Source of the DNA: JADJLQ01 sp031417835
GTDB taxonomy: Bacteria > Bacteroidota > Bacteroidia > Chitinophagales > Saprospiraceae
Assembly (NCBI GenBank): GCA_031417835.1
Contig: JANOWJ010000096.1
Span: 1 to 49,577 of the forward strand
Length of the DNA stretch: 49,577 nucleotides
Direction of reading: 5' to 3'
In this document: positions 8,623 through 16,580 of the stretch, in pieces
Layout: every line of letters begins with the position of its first letter
Position numbering within the stretch: position 1 is the first letter of the stretch
Made by a program: the position numbers and the translations under genes
The notes under the pieces: model-generated
The model's database searches: none
The model's input: only the letters and a program-made list of their open reading frames with translations
Told to the model about the DNA's origin: nothing

Positions 8623-9555
8623 ATGAAACAAAACATGTTAATATTAGTATTTTTCTTTATCGCCTTTTTGGGTACAACTTTATCGATTGGCCAAACTATA
8701 CCCAAAGAAGAATTGATATTCCTTACTTCAGAATGGAAAGGAGAGCGATTTCCGGATGGCCGACCAAAAGTGCCAGATGAATTATTAAAAAGAGCACTGA
8801 TCATCAATATTGATGATGCCTGGACTGTACTAAAAAATGAAGGTTATCTCAACCAATACGATGGCAATTGGAAGATGGTACATGATCATGTCCCAGTCAT
8901 AGGGCGAGCTGTGACAGCGATGTTTATGCCTAGCAGGCCTGATGTCGAAAAGAATATTAAAAGCCGAGGGAACACGCGAGATGGAAGAAAAGGCAATACC
9001 AATGCCTGGCCTATCGAAACACTCGTCAAGGGGGATGTATATGTAGCAGATGGATTTGGAAAGATTGGGGGGGGCACGCTAATGGGATCTACGCTTGCAA
9101 ATTCTATTTTCAGCAAATCGGGTAATGGTGTCATCTTTAACGGAGCGGCTCGGGATCTTCAAGAAATGCAGGAGATCACTGGTTTCAATGCTTTCGTGCG
9201 TGATTTTCATCCTTCTTTTTTAGAGGAAATGGTATTAATGGGTCTCAACACCCCTATCCGTATTGGTCAAGTCATGGTCTTACCCGGGGATGTGGTATTG
9301 GGCAGGCGAGAAGGGGTCCTTTTTATACCTGCTCACATGGCTGATCAAGTGATCAGTACTGCAGAGTTTGTCGTACGAAAGGATAAGTTCGGTTATGAAA
9401 TGGTCAAAACTGCTAAATACTCTACAGGTCAGATCGATAGTCAATGGAGTGATGAGATCAAAATAGATTTTTTGAAATGGTTGGAGAAACATCCGGAATT
9501 AGGAAAGATGACAAAGGTGGAATTGGATAAAGTAATGAGCAAACGGACTTGGTAA
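8623..9555 (+). CDS. Exported RraA-family (HMG/CHA aldolase-like) protein, copy 2
   Basis: A 310-residue paralogue of the protein at 447-1376, aligning end to end (WKGERFPDGRPKVPDELL, MFMPSRPD, GDVYVADGFGKI). It has a Sec signal peptide ending near SIGQ and keeps the catalytic R177-D178 pair in NGAARDLQEM. It is the first gene of a tight plus-strand run: the enolase-superfamily dehydratase follows after 51 bases and the mutarotase-like gene after 13 more. That placement argues for cleavage of the 2-keto-3-deoxy sugar acid made by the dehydratase. The family reaction is pyruvate aldol cleavage with a divalent metal; the exact substrate is inferred, not known. Confidence 0.75.
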   Translation: MKQNMLILVFFFIAFLGTTLSIGQTIPKEELIFLTSEWKGERFPDGRPKVPDELLKRALIINIDDAWTVLKNEGYLNQYDGNWKMVHDHVPVIGRAVTAMFMPSRPDVEKNIKSRGNTRDGRKGNTNAWPIETLVKGDVYVADGFGKIGGGTLMGSTLANSIFSKSGNGVIFNGAARDLQEMQEITGFNAFVRDFHPSFLEEMVLMGLNTPIRIGQVMVLPGDVVLGRREGVLFIPAHMADQVISTAEFVVRKDKFGYEMVKTAKYSTGQIDSQWSDEIKIDFLKWLEKHPELGKMTKVELDKVMSKRTW

Positions 9556-9606
9556 ACAATGTTATAATTGATTTTGATTCAATGACCAACAGAAACAAAT
9601 AGGCTT

Positions 9607-11139
9607 ATGAAAAATATATTAAAACAAATCATTCTCGAACATAAAGAAAAAGAATCTGCCGCCAGGGCAGTAGACAATAAGGAAGTGGTGCAATCAGATC
9701 CGAAAGACGATCGAAGAAGTTTTCTGCGTAAAACAGCTTTAGGCGGAATTGCACTTACGGGTTTGGCTAAAATGTCCGACGAAGAGATTTTAGAAAAAAC
9801 AACATCTAAAGTATCCCGAAGAGGGGCTCCATCTGATCTCAAGATCACAGATATGCGATATGCTACGGTGGCAAATGGCACCGGAGCTACGAATGCCCGT
9901 AATGTAGTCATTCGCATAGACACCAATCAGGGAATCTATGGCTTGGGTGAAGTCCGAGATGGCGGTGACTATCGTTATGCCATGTTTCTTAAAAGCAGGC
10001 TTTTAGGGAAAAATCCCATCAATGTCGAAATGTTATTTAAAATTATTAAACCATTTGGTGGTCATGGCCGTATGGGTGGAGGTGTATCTGCTGTAGAGAT
10101 GGCGCTCTGGGACCTTGCAGGCAAAGCCTTTAATGCACCTGTGTGGGCCTTGTTGGGTGGTAAATACCGGGAAAAAATAAGACTGTATACCTACATTCCT
10201 AATTCCGGTGGTGTGCCTTTAGTGCGAATAGATATGACTCAGTTTAAGGCTGATATTCAGCGACGGATGGTAGATCAGGGTTATACTTGGCTCAAAATGC
10301 ATCCAGGTCTGGAAAAAATATTTGATATTCCCGGAGCGATCACTGGGATGGGCCAAGTCGATAGTTTTAAAGATCGGGTAAATTCACAACAGAATTATTT
10401 GTCCTATCAAAATACCAAACATGACTTTTCTCCCATACAAGTGACTCAAAAGGGAATTGAAGAGTTGGTCAAATATGCAGAAACTATCCGGAGCGTGGTG
10501 GGCTATGATATCCCATTGTCGATAGATCATCTGGGTCATTATGATTTAAATAATTGTATCAAGGTATGTAATGCATTGGAGCGATTTAATTTTGCTTCTG
10601 TGGAAGATTTATTGCCTTGGACAGATATGACTAAATTCAAAATGATCACAGATTCTATTTTGATCCCCACCATGACCGGTGAAGATATTTTTCTTAAAGA
10701 GGAGTTTAAAAAACTGGTCGATCAGCAAATCGTAGACATGGTGCATCCTGATATGGGTACTTCGGGAGGAATCTTAGAAACTAAAAAAATAGGCGATTAC
10801 GCAGAAGAAGGCAATACAGCGATGATGTTGCACTTTGCCGGCACTCCTATATCGTTTATGGCAAATGTACATTGCGCTGCGGCTACTCAAAATGTACTGG
10901 CTTTGGAGATGCCCAATCAAGTATCGGATAATGTTTGGTGGCCTTCTTTGGTAAAATTGGTCGGCAAACAACCATTGTATTATAAAGGATATGCCAATGT
11001 ACCCAGCGATGCTCCAGGACTAGGAGTGGAATTGAATGATGAAGTGATGAAGCAACACTTGCATGCTGAAGATAAAAGTTATTTTGAGCCTACTCCTCAA
11101 TGGAATGAAATTCGATCACATGATCGACTATGGAGTTAA
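9607..11139 (+). CDS. Tat-exported enolase-superfamily (mandelate racemase/muconate lactonizing-like) dehydratase
   Basis: A 510-residue enolase-superfamily protein. The barrel shows the three metal ligands D307 (SIDHLGHYD), E333 (SVEDLLPW) and E359 (TGEDI), spaced 26 residues apart as expected. K230 and H232 (WLKMHPG) sit at the end of the second strand, and H409 lies in LHFAGTPISFMANVH. The family signature GGGVSAVEMALWDLAG is present. Most members with this layout dehydrate aldonic acids to 2-keto-3-deoxy acids. A Tat motif DRRSFLRKT begins near residue 36, after an acidic, polar extension. No other start lies between it and the first ATG, so the extension appears real. It sits between an aldolase-like and a mutarotase-like gene. 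The substrate, fuconate or another aldonate, is not readable from the sequence. Confidence 0.8.
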   Translation: MKNILKQIILEHKEKESAARAVDNKEVVQSDPKDDRRSFLRKTALGGIALTGLAKMSDEEILEKTTSKVSRRGAPSDLKITDMRYATVANGTGATNARNVVIRIDTNQGIYGLGEVRDGGDYRYAMFLKSRLLGKNPINVEMLFKIIKPFGGHGRMGGGVSAVEMALWDLAGKAFNAPVWALLGGKYREKIRLYTYIPNSGGVPLVRIDMTQFKADIQRRMVDQGYTWLKMHPGLEKIFDIPGAITGMGQVDSFKDRVNSQQNYLSYQNTKHDFSPIQVTQKGIEELVKYAETIRSVVGYDIPLSIDHLGHYDLNNCIKVCNALERFNFASVEDLLPWTDMTKFKMITDSILIPTMTGEDIFLKEEFKKLVDQQIVDMVHPDMGTSGGILETKKIGDYAEEGNTAMMLHFAGTPISFMANVHCAAATQNVLALEMPNQVSDNVWWPSLVKLVGKQPLYYKGYANVPSDAPGLGVELNDEVMKQHLHAEDKSYFEPTPQWNEIRSHDRLWS

Positions 11140-11152
11140 TTTCTTAAATGAT

Positions 11153-12127
11153 ATGAAATCACAAAAACTTATTTTTTTATTCCTGTCATTATGGGGTATA
11201 GCAGTCCAAGGGCAACCTTTTCCTCAAGCTACTATCACTAATGGCCAAGTTACTCTTACTTCATTACTGCCAGATCCTAAGCATGGCTATTATCGCGGTT
11301 CAAGATTTGATTGGTCAGGAGCTATTTCATCCCTAGAATGGAAGGGCCACCAATATTTTGGCCAATGGTTTGAACAATATAGACCGACACTCCACGATGC
11401 CATCATGGGCCCAGTAGAAGCGTTTACACCAATAGGTTACGATGACACCAAAGCTGGTGGATCATTTTTAGTCATAGGCGTAGGCATGGTCAATAAACCG
11501 GAAGAGGCTAGGTATTCGATCGCGACAGAGTATGCTATTCTTAACGGGGGAAGATGGAAAACAAAATCAAAAGCAGATCATATTGATTATACGCATAAGT
11601 TCAAAGATGTAGACTATGCTTATGACTATAAAAAAACAGTTTTATTGATCAAAGATAAACCAGTGATGGTTTTGGCACATGCTCTGAAAAATACTGGAAG
11701 CAAACCGATTGAAACTACGGTGTATAACCATAATTTTTTTGTAATGGATAAAACTTTAATCGGGCCCGGATATGAAGTAAATTTTCCATACCCTGTATCT
11801 GGTGAGGCGCGGGAAAATCCAGATCTGGTACGAGTAGCAGGTAATCAGATCGTTTTCGTGAAAGATATAGCACCTAAAAAATATCTTTATTTTTCCGATA
11901 TTGAACGGCACAGCAAGGATGCTAAAGATTATAATTTCAGTATTGAAAATCATAAGACGGGCGCAGCCGTTAAGATCACTTCAGATCAACCCATATTAAA
12001 GTTGCCGATGTGGTCGGCTATAAAAACACTGTGCCCAGAGCCTTATATCAAGGTAAGTATTAAGCCTGGTGAGACTTTTAAATGGACCATAAATTATGAG
12101 TTTTATGAGTGCGAAGTGGAAAAATAA
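11153..12127 (+). CDS. Secreted galactose-mutarotase-like (aldose epimerase fold) protein
   Basis: The protein is 324 residues from the ATG at 11153. This start gives a good signal peptide (MKSQKLIFLFLSLWGIAVQG-Q) and lies 13 bases after the dehydratase stop; the frame is open back to 11063 but that would overlap the dehydratase. The body is beta-rich, with RGSRFDWSGAISSLEWKG near the N-terminus and the segment TTVYNHNFFVMD, which resembles the central strands of mutarotase-like proteins with a conserved His/Asn pair. A role in interconverting sugar anomers before oxidation fits its neighbours. A lactone- or sugar-binding role without catalysis is also possible. Confidence 0.6.
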   Translation: MKSQKLIFLFLSLWGIAVQGQPFPQATITNGQVTLTSLLPDPKHGYYRGSRFDWSGAISSLEWKGHQYFGQWFEQYRPTLHDAIMGPVEAFTPIGYDDTKAGGSFLVIGVGMVNKPEEARYSIATEYAILNGGRWKTKSKADHIDYTHKFKDVDYAYDYKKTVLLIKDKPVMVLAHALKNTGSKPIETTVYNHNFFVMDKTLIGPGYEVNFPYPVSGEARENPDLVRVAGNQIVFVKDIAPKKYLYFSDIERHSKDAKDYNFSIENHKTGAAVKITSDQPILKLPMWSAIKTLCPEPYIKVSIKPGETFKWTINYEFYECEVEK

Positions 12128-12319
12128 TTAAACTTCAGAGTTCATGCCATTTGGTGTTCAGAGAAATTAATAATTGATTTTCATCTCTTATTTTTTATAC
12201 CTAGTTGCAAATGTGGATTCGATTGAAAAAAATCATTGGTAAATTACTTTATTCCAGAGCATCAGCAGTTACGAAAGCCTTGTATATTTTCAAATCATTC
12301 TTAAAATTGAATTTAAAAA

Positions 12320-14518
12320 ATGAACCATTTTTTTAGAATAATAAGTTTCATATTTATTGGGTTTTTAAGTTGCAAGCCTGCTGCTACAGATATTCAGAGT
12401 ATTCCGCTCGAGGCTGGTCAAGACTATCCAACCTATGGAGGTACTAAACTTGGGAATAGATACTCTACGCTAGATCAAATAAATGCCTCTAATGTCAATC
12501 AACTGGAGGTAGCTTGGCAAACCTTTGTAAATAATCCACCAGATAGTTTAGGTCGTACGGGCGGTGAGATTCAATGTCAACCTATCGTGGTGGATGGAAT
12601 CCTTTATGGGACCACAGCGCAATTGGATGTAGTAGCGCTCGATGGTGTTTCCGGAAAAATGCTTTGGAAGTTTAAACCTTTTAAAGACAAAAGAAGACAT
12701 CCCAATCGTGGTGTGACTTATTGGAGAGTTGGCAATGATAAACGAATTTTATTTACAGCGGGTTATTACATCTATGCGATTGATGCGTTGACGGGATCGT
12801 CGATAGCTTCCTTTGGCGATCTGGGTACTGCTGACCTTCGAGATGGCCTAGCTGATAACATTGGCCATGATGTTTCGAAGTTAAGTATTACTGCTACTTC
12901 GCCGGGTATTGTCTACAAAAATATATTTATAATCGGTTCTAGTCTACCGGAGACAGGAGATGCAGCTCCTGGTCACATCCGGGCCTATGATGTACTTACA
13001 GGAAAATTGAAATGGGTATTCCATACTATTCCTCAACCTGGTGAATTTGGCTATGAAACTTGGCCAAAAGATGCCTATAAAAAATTTGGAGGTACCAATA
13101 ATTGGTCGGGCATGTCTCTTGATGAGGTGCGTGGAGTAGTTTATTTCGGGACGGGGTCACCGTCTTCTGATTACTACGGTGGGGATCGAGAAGGACAAAA
13201 TCTTTTTGGTAATTGTATTTTAGCCTTGGATGCTGAAACAGGAATCCGAAAATGGCATTTCCAAACCATTCACCATGATTTATGGGATAGGGATTTTCCT
13301 GCACCACCAAACTTAACTACTATTAATCATGAAGGAAAAAAAAGGGATGTGGTAGTGCAAGTCGGTAAAGATGGTTATGTATGGGTACTGGATCGAGATA
13401 ATGGTGCATCTATATTTCCCATCGAAGAGTTACCGGTACCCACAGATGGACTACCTGGTGAGCACCCATATCCCACACAGCCTCAACCGACCAAGCCACG
13501 AGCCACTATGCGCCAACTCATGACGGAAGATGATATCACGGCTATATCGCCTGAAGCAAATGAATTTGTAAAAAATAGATATACCCAATTTCCTAAAATG
13601 AAAAATAGATTTACACCTCCGAGTGATAAAGGCACTCTTCTTTTTGGATATAGCGGCGGAGCAGAATGGGGCGGTACAGCAATAGATCAAGAAGGTATAT
13701 TGTATGTCAATTCAAACGAAGCACCATGGGAGTTGACGATGATCGATAAAGACACAAGAAATAGGATGTCATCTACCTTGTCCAAAGGCAATGCTCTGTT
13801 TATTCGTAATTGTGCGGCATGCCACGGCGCCGATAGAAAAGGAAATGGCAACGTAGTGCCCTCTCTAGTCGATGTTAAAAAGAAAAAATCAGCTGAAGAA
13901 ATCAGTACAATCATTAAAAATGGTAATGCGCGTATGCCAGCCTTCCCCTACATTGATGAATCAGAACGATCAGCTTTAGCAGATTATTTATTAGGATTAG
14001 ATACCAAATCCAAAACAGATAGCCCTCATCCTTCGGGAGGTCATGAACAAATCCAAACAGCATCGGATACCATTAAAAAAGATTTCCCATATGATCCCAA
14101 ATATGTCATACAGGTGTGGCAACGATTTATAGATCAAAATGGCTACAATGCGGTGACGCCGCCTTGGGGCACATTAAATGCCATTGATCTTAATACTGGC
14201 GAGTATAAATGGCGGGTGCCGCTCGGTGAATTTCCGGAATTGACCAAAAAAGGAATACCACTGACCGGTACAGAAACGTATGGGGGGCCGGTAGTGACCG
14301 CGAGTGGCTTGATTTTTATAGCATCTACCCGCGATGAGCGCATGAGAGCGATAGATAAAAATACTGGTAAAACGGTATGGGAGTATCAACTGCCGGCAGG
14401 AGGATTTTCTACGACCATCACGTATGAAGTGAAAGGCAAACAATATATTGCATTGGCGGTAGGGGGAGGCAGAGGTGCTAAGCCAGGCGGTTGGTATATG
14501 GCGTTTGCCTTGAAGTAA
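12320..14518 (+). CDS. PQQ-dependent dehydrogenase with embedded cytochrome c, lipoprotein
   Basis: A 732-residue quinoprotein dehydrogenase of the glucose/quinate/alcohol type. The N-terminus is a lipoprotein signal (IISFIFIGFLSC, Cys at about residue 18), so it is membrane-anchored on the outside of the inner membrane or beyond. Propeller motifs such as GNRYSTLDQIN, WKFKPF and WHFQTIHHDLWDRDFPAP are typical of the eight-bladed PQQ fold. A cytochrome c domain is inserted late in the propeller, with heme site CAACH (C498) and axial M539, before the final blades resume near NTGEYKWRVPLGE. It would oxidise a sugar or alcohol and pass electrons through its own heme. It follows the aldolase, dehydratase and mutarotase genes after 192 bases. 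Confidence 0.88.
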   Translation: MNHFFRIISFIFIGFLSCKPAATDIQSIPLEAGQDYPTYGGTKLGNRYSTLDQINASNVNQLEVAWQTFVNNPPDSLGRTGGEIQCQPIVVDGILYGTTAQLDVVALDGVSGKMLWKFKPFKDKRRHPNRGVTYWRVGNDKRILFTAGYYIYAIDALTGSSIASFGDLGTADLRDGLADNIGHDVSKLSITATSPGIVYKNIFIIGSSLPETGDAAPGHIRAYDVLTGKLKWVFHTIPQPGEFGYETWPKDAYKKFGGTNNWSGMSLDEVRGVVYFGTGSPSSDYYGGDREGQNLFGNCILALDAETGIRKWHFQTIHHDLWDRDFPAPPNLTTINHEGKKRDVVVQVGKDGYVWVLDRDNGASIFPIEELPVPTDGLPGEHPYPTQPQPTKPRATMRQLMTEDDITAISPEANEFVKNRYTQFPKMKNRFTPPSDKGTLLFGYSGGAEWGGTAIDQEGILYVNSNEAPWELTMIDKDTRNRMSSTLSKGNALFIRNCAACHGADRKGNGNVVPSLVDVKKKKSAEEISTIIKNGNARMPAFPYIDESERSALADYLLGLDTKSKTDSPHPSGGHEQIQTASDTIKKDFPYDPKYVIQVWQRFIDQNGYNAVTPPWGTLNAIDLNTGEYKWRVPLGEFPELTKKGIPLTGTETYGGPVVTASGLIFIASTRDERMRAIDKNTGKTVWEYQLPAGGFSTTITYEVKGKQYIALAVGGGRGAKPGGWYMAFALK

Positions 14519-14531
14519 GTCTAAAATAAAA

Positions 14532-14564
14532 TTGTTATTATTTTGTACTAATATTGTAAATTTG
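14532..14564 (+). promoter_or_regulatory. Candidate promoter of the mazEF pair
   Basis: TAAATTTG at 14557-14564 matches the Bacteroidota -7 consensus TAnnTTTG, with a TTG 22 bases upstream at 14532-14534 as a possible -33 element. The ATG at 14569 starts four bases after the -7 box, so the transcript would be nearly or fully leaderless. Confidence 0.4.
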
Positions 14565-14568
14565 CTTT

Positions 14569-14856
14569 ATGAGAAAATCGTTAACTATTGTTGGAAACAG
14601 CAAAGCTTTAATCATTCCAGCCTCATTGATAAAAAAATATGAACTTGATCAAATTATTATAGAAGAAACAGATGAAGGGTTGCTCATAAGATCTGCAACC
14701 AAAATTGATTCATTTCAAAAAAAAGTTGAAAAATTAAGACGAAACCGATCTTTGATTAGTCGACGAATGAAAGAGCAGGCAAACCACCCGGATACCATTA
14801 AGTATTACTCTGATTCTGAAAATAACTTTTCCGAAGTCGATGTTGAGATTGTATAA
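14569..14856 (+). CDS. mazE: MazE-like AbrB-fold antitoxin
   Basis: A 95-residue protein whose first 45 residues are an AbrB/MazE swapped-hairpin DNA-binding domain (SLTIVGNSKALIIPASLIKK, then EETDEGLLIRSA). The charged C-terminal half (FQKKVEKLRRNRSLISRR) would wrap around and block the toxin, as known for MazE. The stop lies five bases before the toxin ATG, which is the normal antitoxin-first order. It probably represses its own promoter. Confidence 0.75.
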   Translation: MRKSLTIVGNSKALIIPASLIKKYELDQIIIEETDEGLLIRSATKIDSFQKKVEKLRRNRSLISRRMKEQANHPDTIKYYSDSENNFSEVDVEIV

Positions 14857-14861
14857 GGTTT

Positions 14862-15197
14862 ATGAAAAAAGGTGAGGTTTGGCTAGTTGATTTTAACCCT
14901 ACTTCAGGCCAGGAAATATCTAAAATAAGACCTGCCATTATTATTAGCTCTAATGATCTTGGCAAATTGAATTTAAAAGTGGTCATACCAATTACAAATA
15001 GTTTTAGAATGATTGAAGAGTGGCATGTGACATTAATCCCTTCCAAATTAAATGGCCTGAGTAAAGAGAGTGTAGCGGATTGTTTTCAATTAAAAAATAT
15101 TTCAACTTCTAGATTCCTTAAAAAATTGGGTAACCTCTCAGATCATGAATTGGATGAGGTTAAGTTAGCCATCATGAAAGTATTGGAGCTTTATTAA
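14862..15197 (+). CDS. mazF: MazF/PemK-family mRNA interferase toxin
   Basis: A 111-residue protein of normal MazF length. It opens KKGEVWLVDFNPTSGQEISK and continues IRPAIIISSNDLG, with the conserved Arg-Pro after the first loop. VVIPITNSF and the ADCFQLKNISTSRF region match the strands that form the RNA-cutting groove. MazF toxins cleave mRNA at short motifs; the motif here cannot be predicted. This is the only intact MazEF pair in the window, in contrast to the damaged copies near 16.3 kb and 37.3 kb. Confidence 0.82.
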   Translation: MKKGEVWLVDFNPTSGQEISKIRPAIIISSNDLGKLNLKVVIPITNSFRMIEEWHVTLIPSKLNGLSKESVADCFQLKNISTSRFLKKLGNLSDHELDEVKLAIMKVLELY

Positions 15198-15274
15198 AAT
15201 AACTCGGAAAGTTTTTATTCTAAGAAGTGATATATAAAAATTGATCTTCATTTAAATATTGAATCGAATTTATT

Positions 15275-16174
15275 ATGGAAAGGAGAAAATTTTTAGAGGC
15301 AGTACCCGCGCTTGCCTTATTGCCTAAATTGGCTTTCAGTCAAGATTGGCCCATCTCCTGCAACACCTACAATTGGTATAGTTTTTACAGCCGCGATGGA
15401 AAAGAATGGGGTAAAGATATAGATTCAGATATCAAGCATTTTTCACAATCCGGTATTCTAGCTATAGAACCCAATATTGAATCTGTAAGCATGGGCACAG
15501 TTTTTATAGATGCTTTGAAAAAGTATAATATTCTGATGCCTTCTATTTATGTAAATACTGTTCTGCATAAACCGAATGAAGTACAAGCCTCTGTACAAAA
15601 AGTCTTGGACATTGCTGAACTGGTAAAACCCTATGGCACAAAAATTATAGTCACTAATCCAAGTCCCATAGCCTGGGGTAGTACTCAGTATAAATCGGAT
15701 GCTGAATTGACTGCTCAAGCTATTGCCTTAAATGATTTAGGCGCTAAACTAAGAGCTAGGGGAATTACGCTGGCATATCATACCCACGACATAGAGATGA
15801 AAGCAGGCGCCAGAGAGTTTCACCATATGTTGCAAAACACGGCACCGCGCAATGTTTCCTTTTGTTATGATGTACATTGGATCTATCGGGGTTCAGAAAA
15901 TTCAAGTGTTGCTGTTTTTGATGTATTAAAAATGTATGGTCATCGCATTGCGGAGTTGCATATCAGGCAATCAGATCAGGGGATTTGGAAAGAGACCTTT
16001 AGTGCAAAAGGAGATGTTGATTATTCGCGTTTTGCAGCTGAGTTAAAGCAAATGGGCATCAGGCCGCACTTGGTGATTGAGCAGTGTGTAGAGGCTACGA
16101 GTCCTAATACGATGGGTGTGGTGGAAGCGCATAAAGTTGATTTGCAGCATGTGAAGGAGCTGTTTGGGCGGTGA
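15275..16174 (+). CDS. Exported sugar-phosphate isomerase/epimerase-like TIM barrel
   Basis: A 299-residue xylose-isomerase-like TIM-barrel protein (AP endonuclease 2 superfamily). The short N-terminal export signal has a Tat-like start (MERRKFLEAVPALALLPKLA, cleaved near FSQ). Metal-ligand candidates are the Glu of LAIEPNIES, the His of YHTHDIEMKAG, the Asp of CYDVHWIYRG and the late Glu of HLVIEQC. The His-rich AELHIRQSDQGIW segment is typical. Relatives isomerise or epimerise keto sugars or inositol derivatives, but the substrate cannot be read here. Its location next to dehydrogenases and dehydratases suggests handling of a free sugar outside the cytoplasm. Confidence 0.72.
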   Translation: MERRKFLEAVPALALLPKLAFSQDWPISCNTYNWYSFYSRDGKEWGKDIDSDIKHFSQSGILAIEPNIESVSMGTVFIDALKKYNILMPSIYVNTVLHKPNEVQASVQKVLDIAELVKPYGTKIIVTNPSPIAWGSTQYKSDAELTAQAIALNDLGAKLRARGITLAYHTHDIEMKAGAREFHHMLQNTAPRNVSFCYDVHWIYRGSENSSVAVFDVLKMYGHRIAELHIRQSDQGIWKETFSAKGDVDYSRFAAELKQMGIRPHLVIEQCVEATSPNTMGVVEAHKVDLQHVKELFGR

Positions 16175-16244
16175 GATTGAGATCTATTTAAGATGAATAA
16201 GTGAAATGATATTTTATTTTTATTAATCTTACATTTTATTAAAT

Positions 16245-16494
16245 ATGTTTACAAAACTCACTAAATGGGGTAATTCCTTAGCCATTAGTTTTCCCTATGA
16301 ATTCATAAAGGACTCTAACTTTAATGAAAATGAAAATATTGAGGTTACTTTTGAAAATGTTCTGATAATATTAAGGCCAGTTAAAAAACAAAAAAAGGAG
16401 AATGACTATGGCGGAACTCACCAAAGGCATGACGCAGAAAGGTGTTTTAGACCAATATGAGGAGTGGGATGAAATAGGAGCTGAGAAGATATAG
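16245..16494 (+). pseudogene. mazE: MazE-like antitoxin with a frameshift in a poly-A run
   Basis: The first part (FTKLTKWGNSLAISFPYEFI) is a clear MazE/AbrB domain. The original frame leaves the family pattern after a run of seven As at 16390-16396 and ends at residue 71. In the next frame, starting near 16402, the expected antitoxin tail appears (MAELTKGMTQKGVLDQYEEW, then DEIGAEKI and a TAG at 16492-16494). Removing one A would join the two. This may be a real mutation, slippage-based phase variation, or a sequencing error in the homopolymer. No intact toxin follows. A weak trace, GFDPSSG at 16510-16530, resembles the MazF opening. Confidence 0.6.
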
Positions 16495-16580
16495 ACATTT
16501 TATCTTCATGGATTTGATCCATCCTCGGGTATGTTTCACGAAGTAGAAGGACTTCCTAGGGAATATATTTTTCCAGGCTC

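Noticed and set aside
16495..16580. Possible mazF remnant reading GFDPSSG after the damaged mazE
   Set aside because: Only seven residues resemble MazF and no start codon or second conserved segment is convincing, so it is not listed as a feature.
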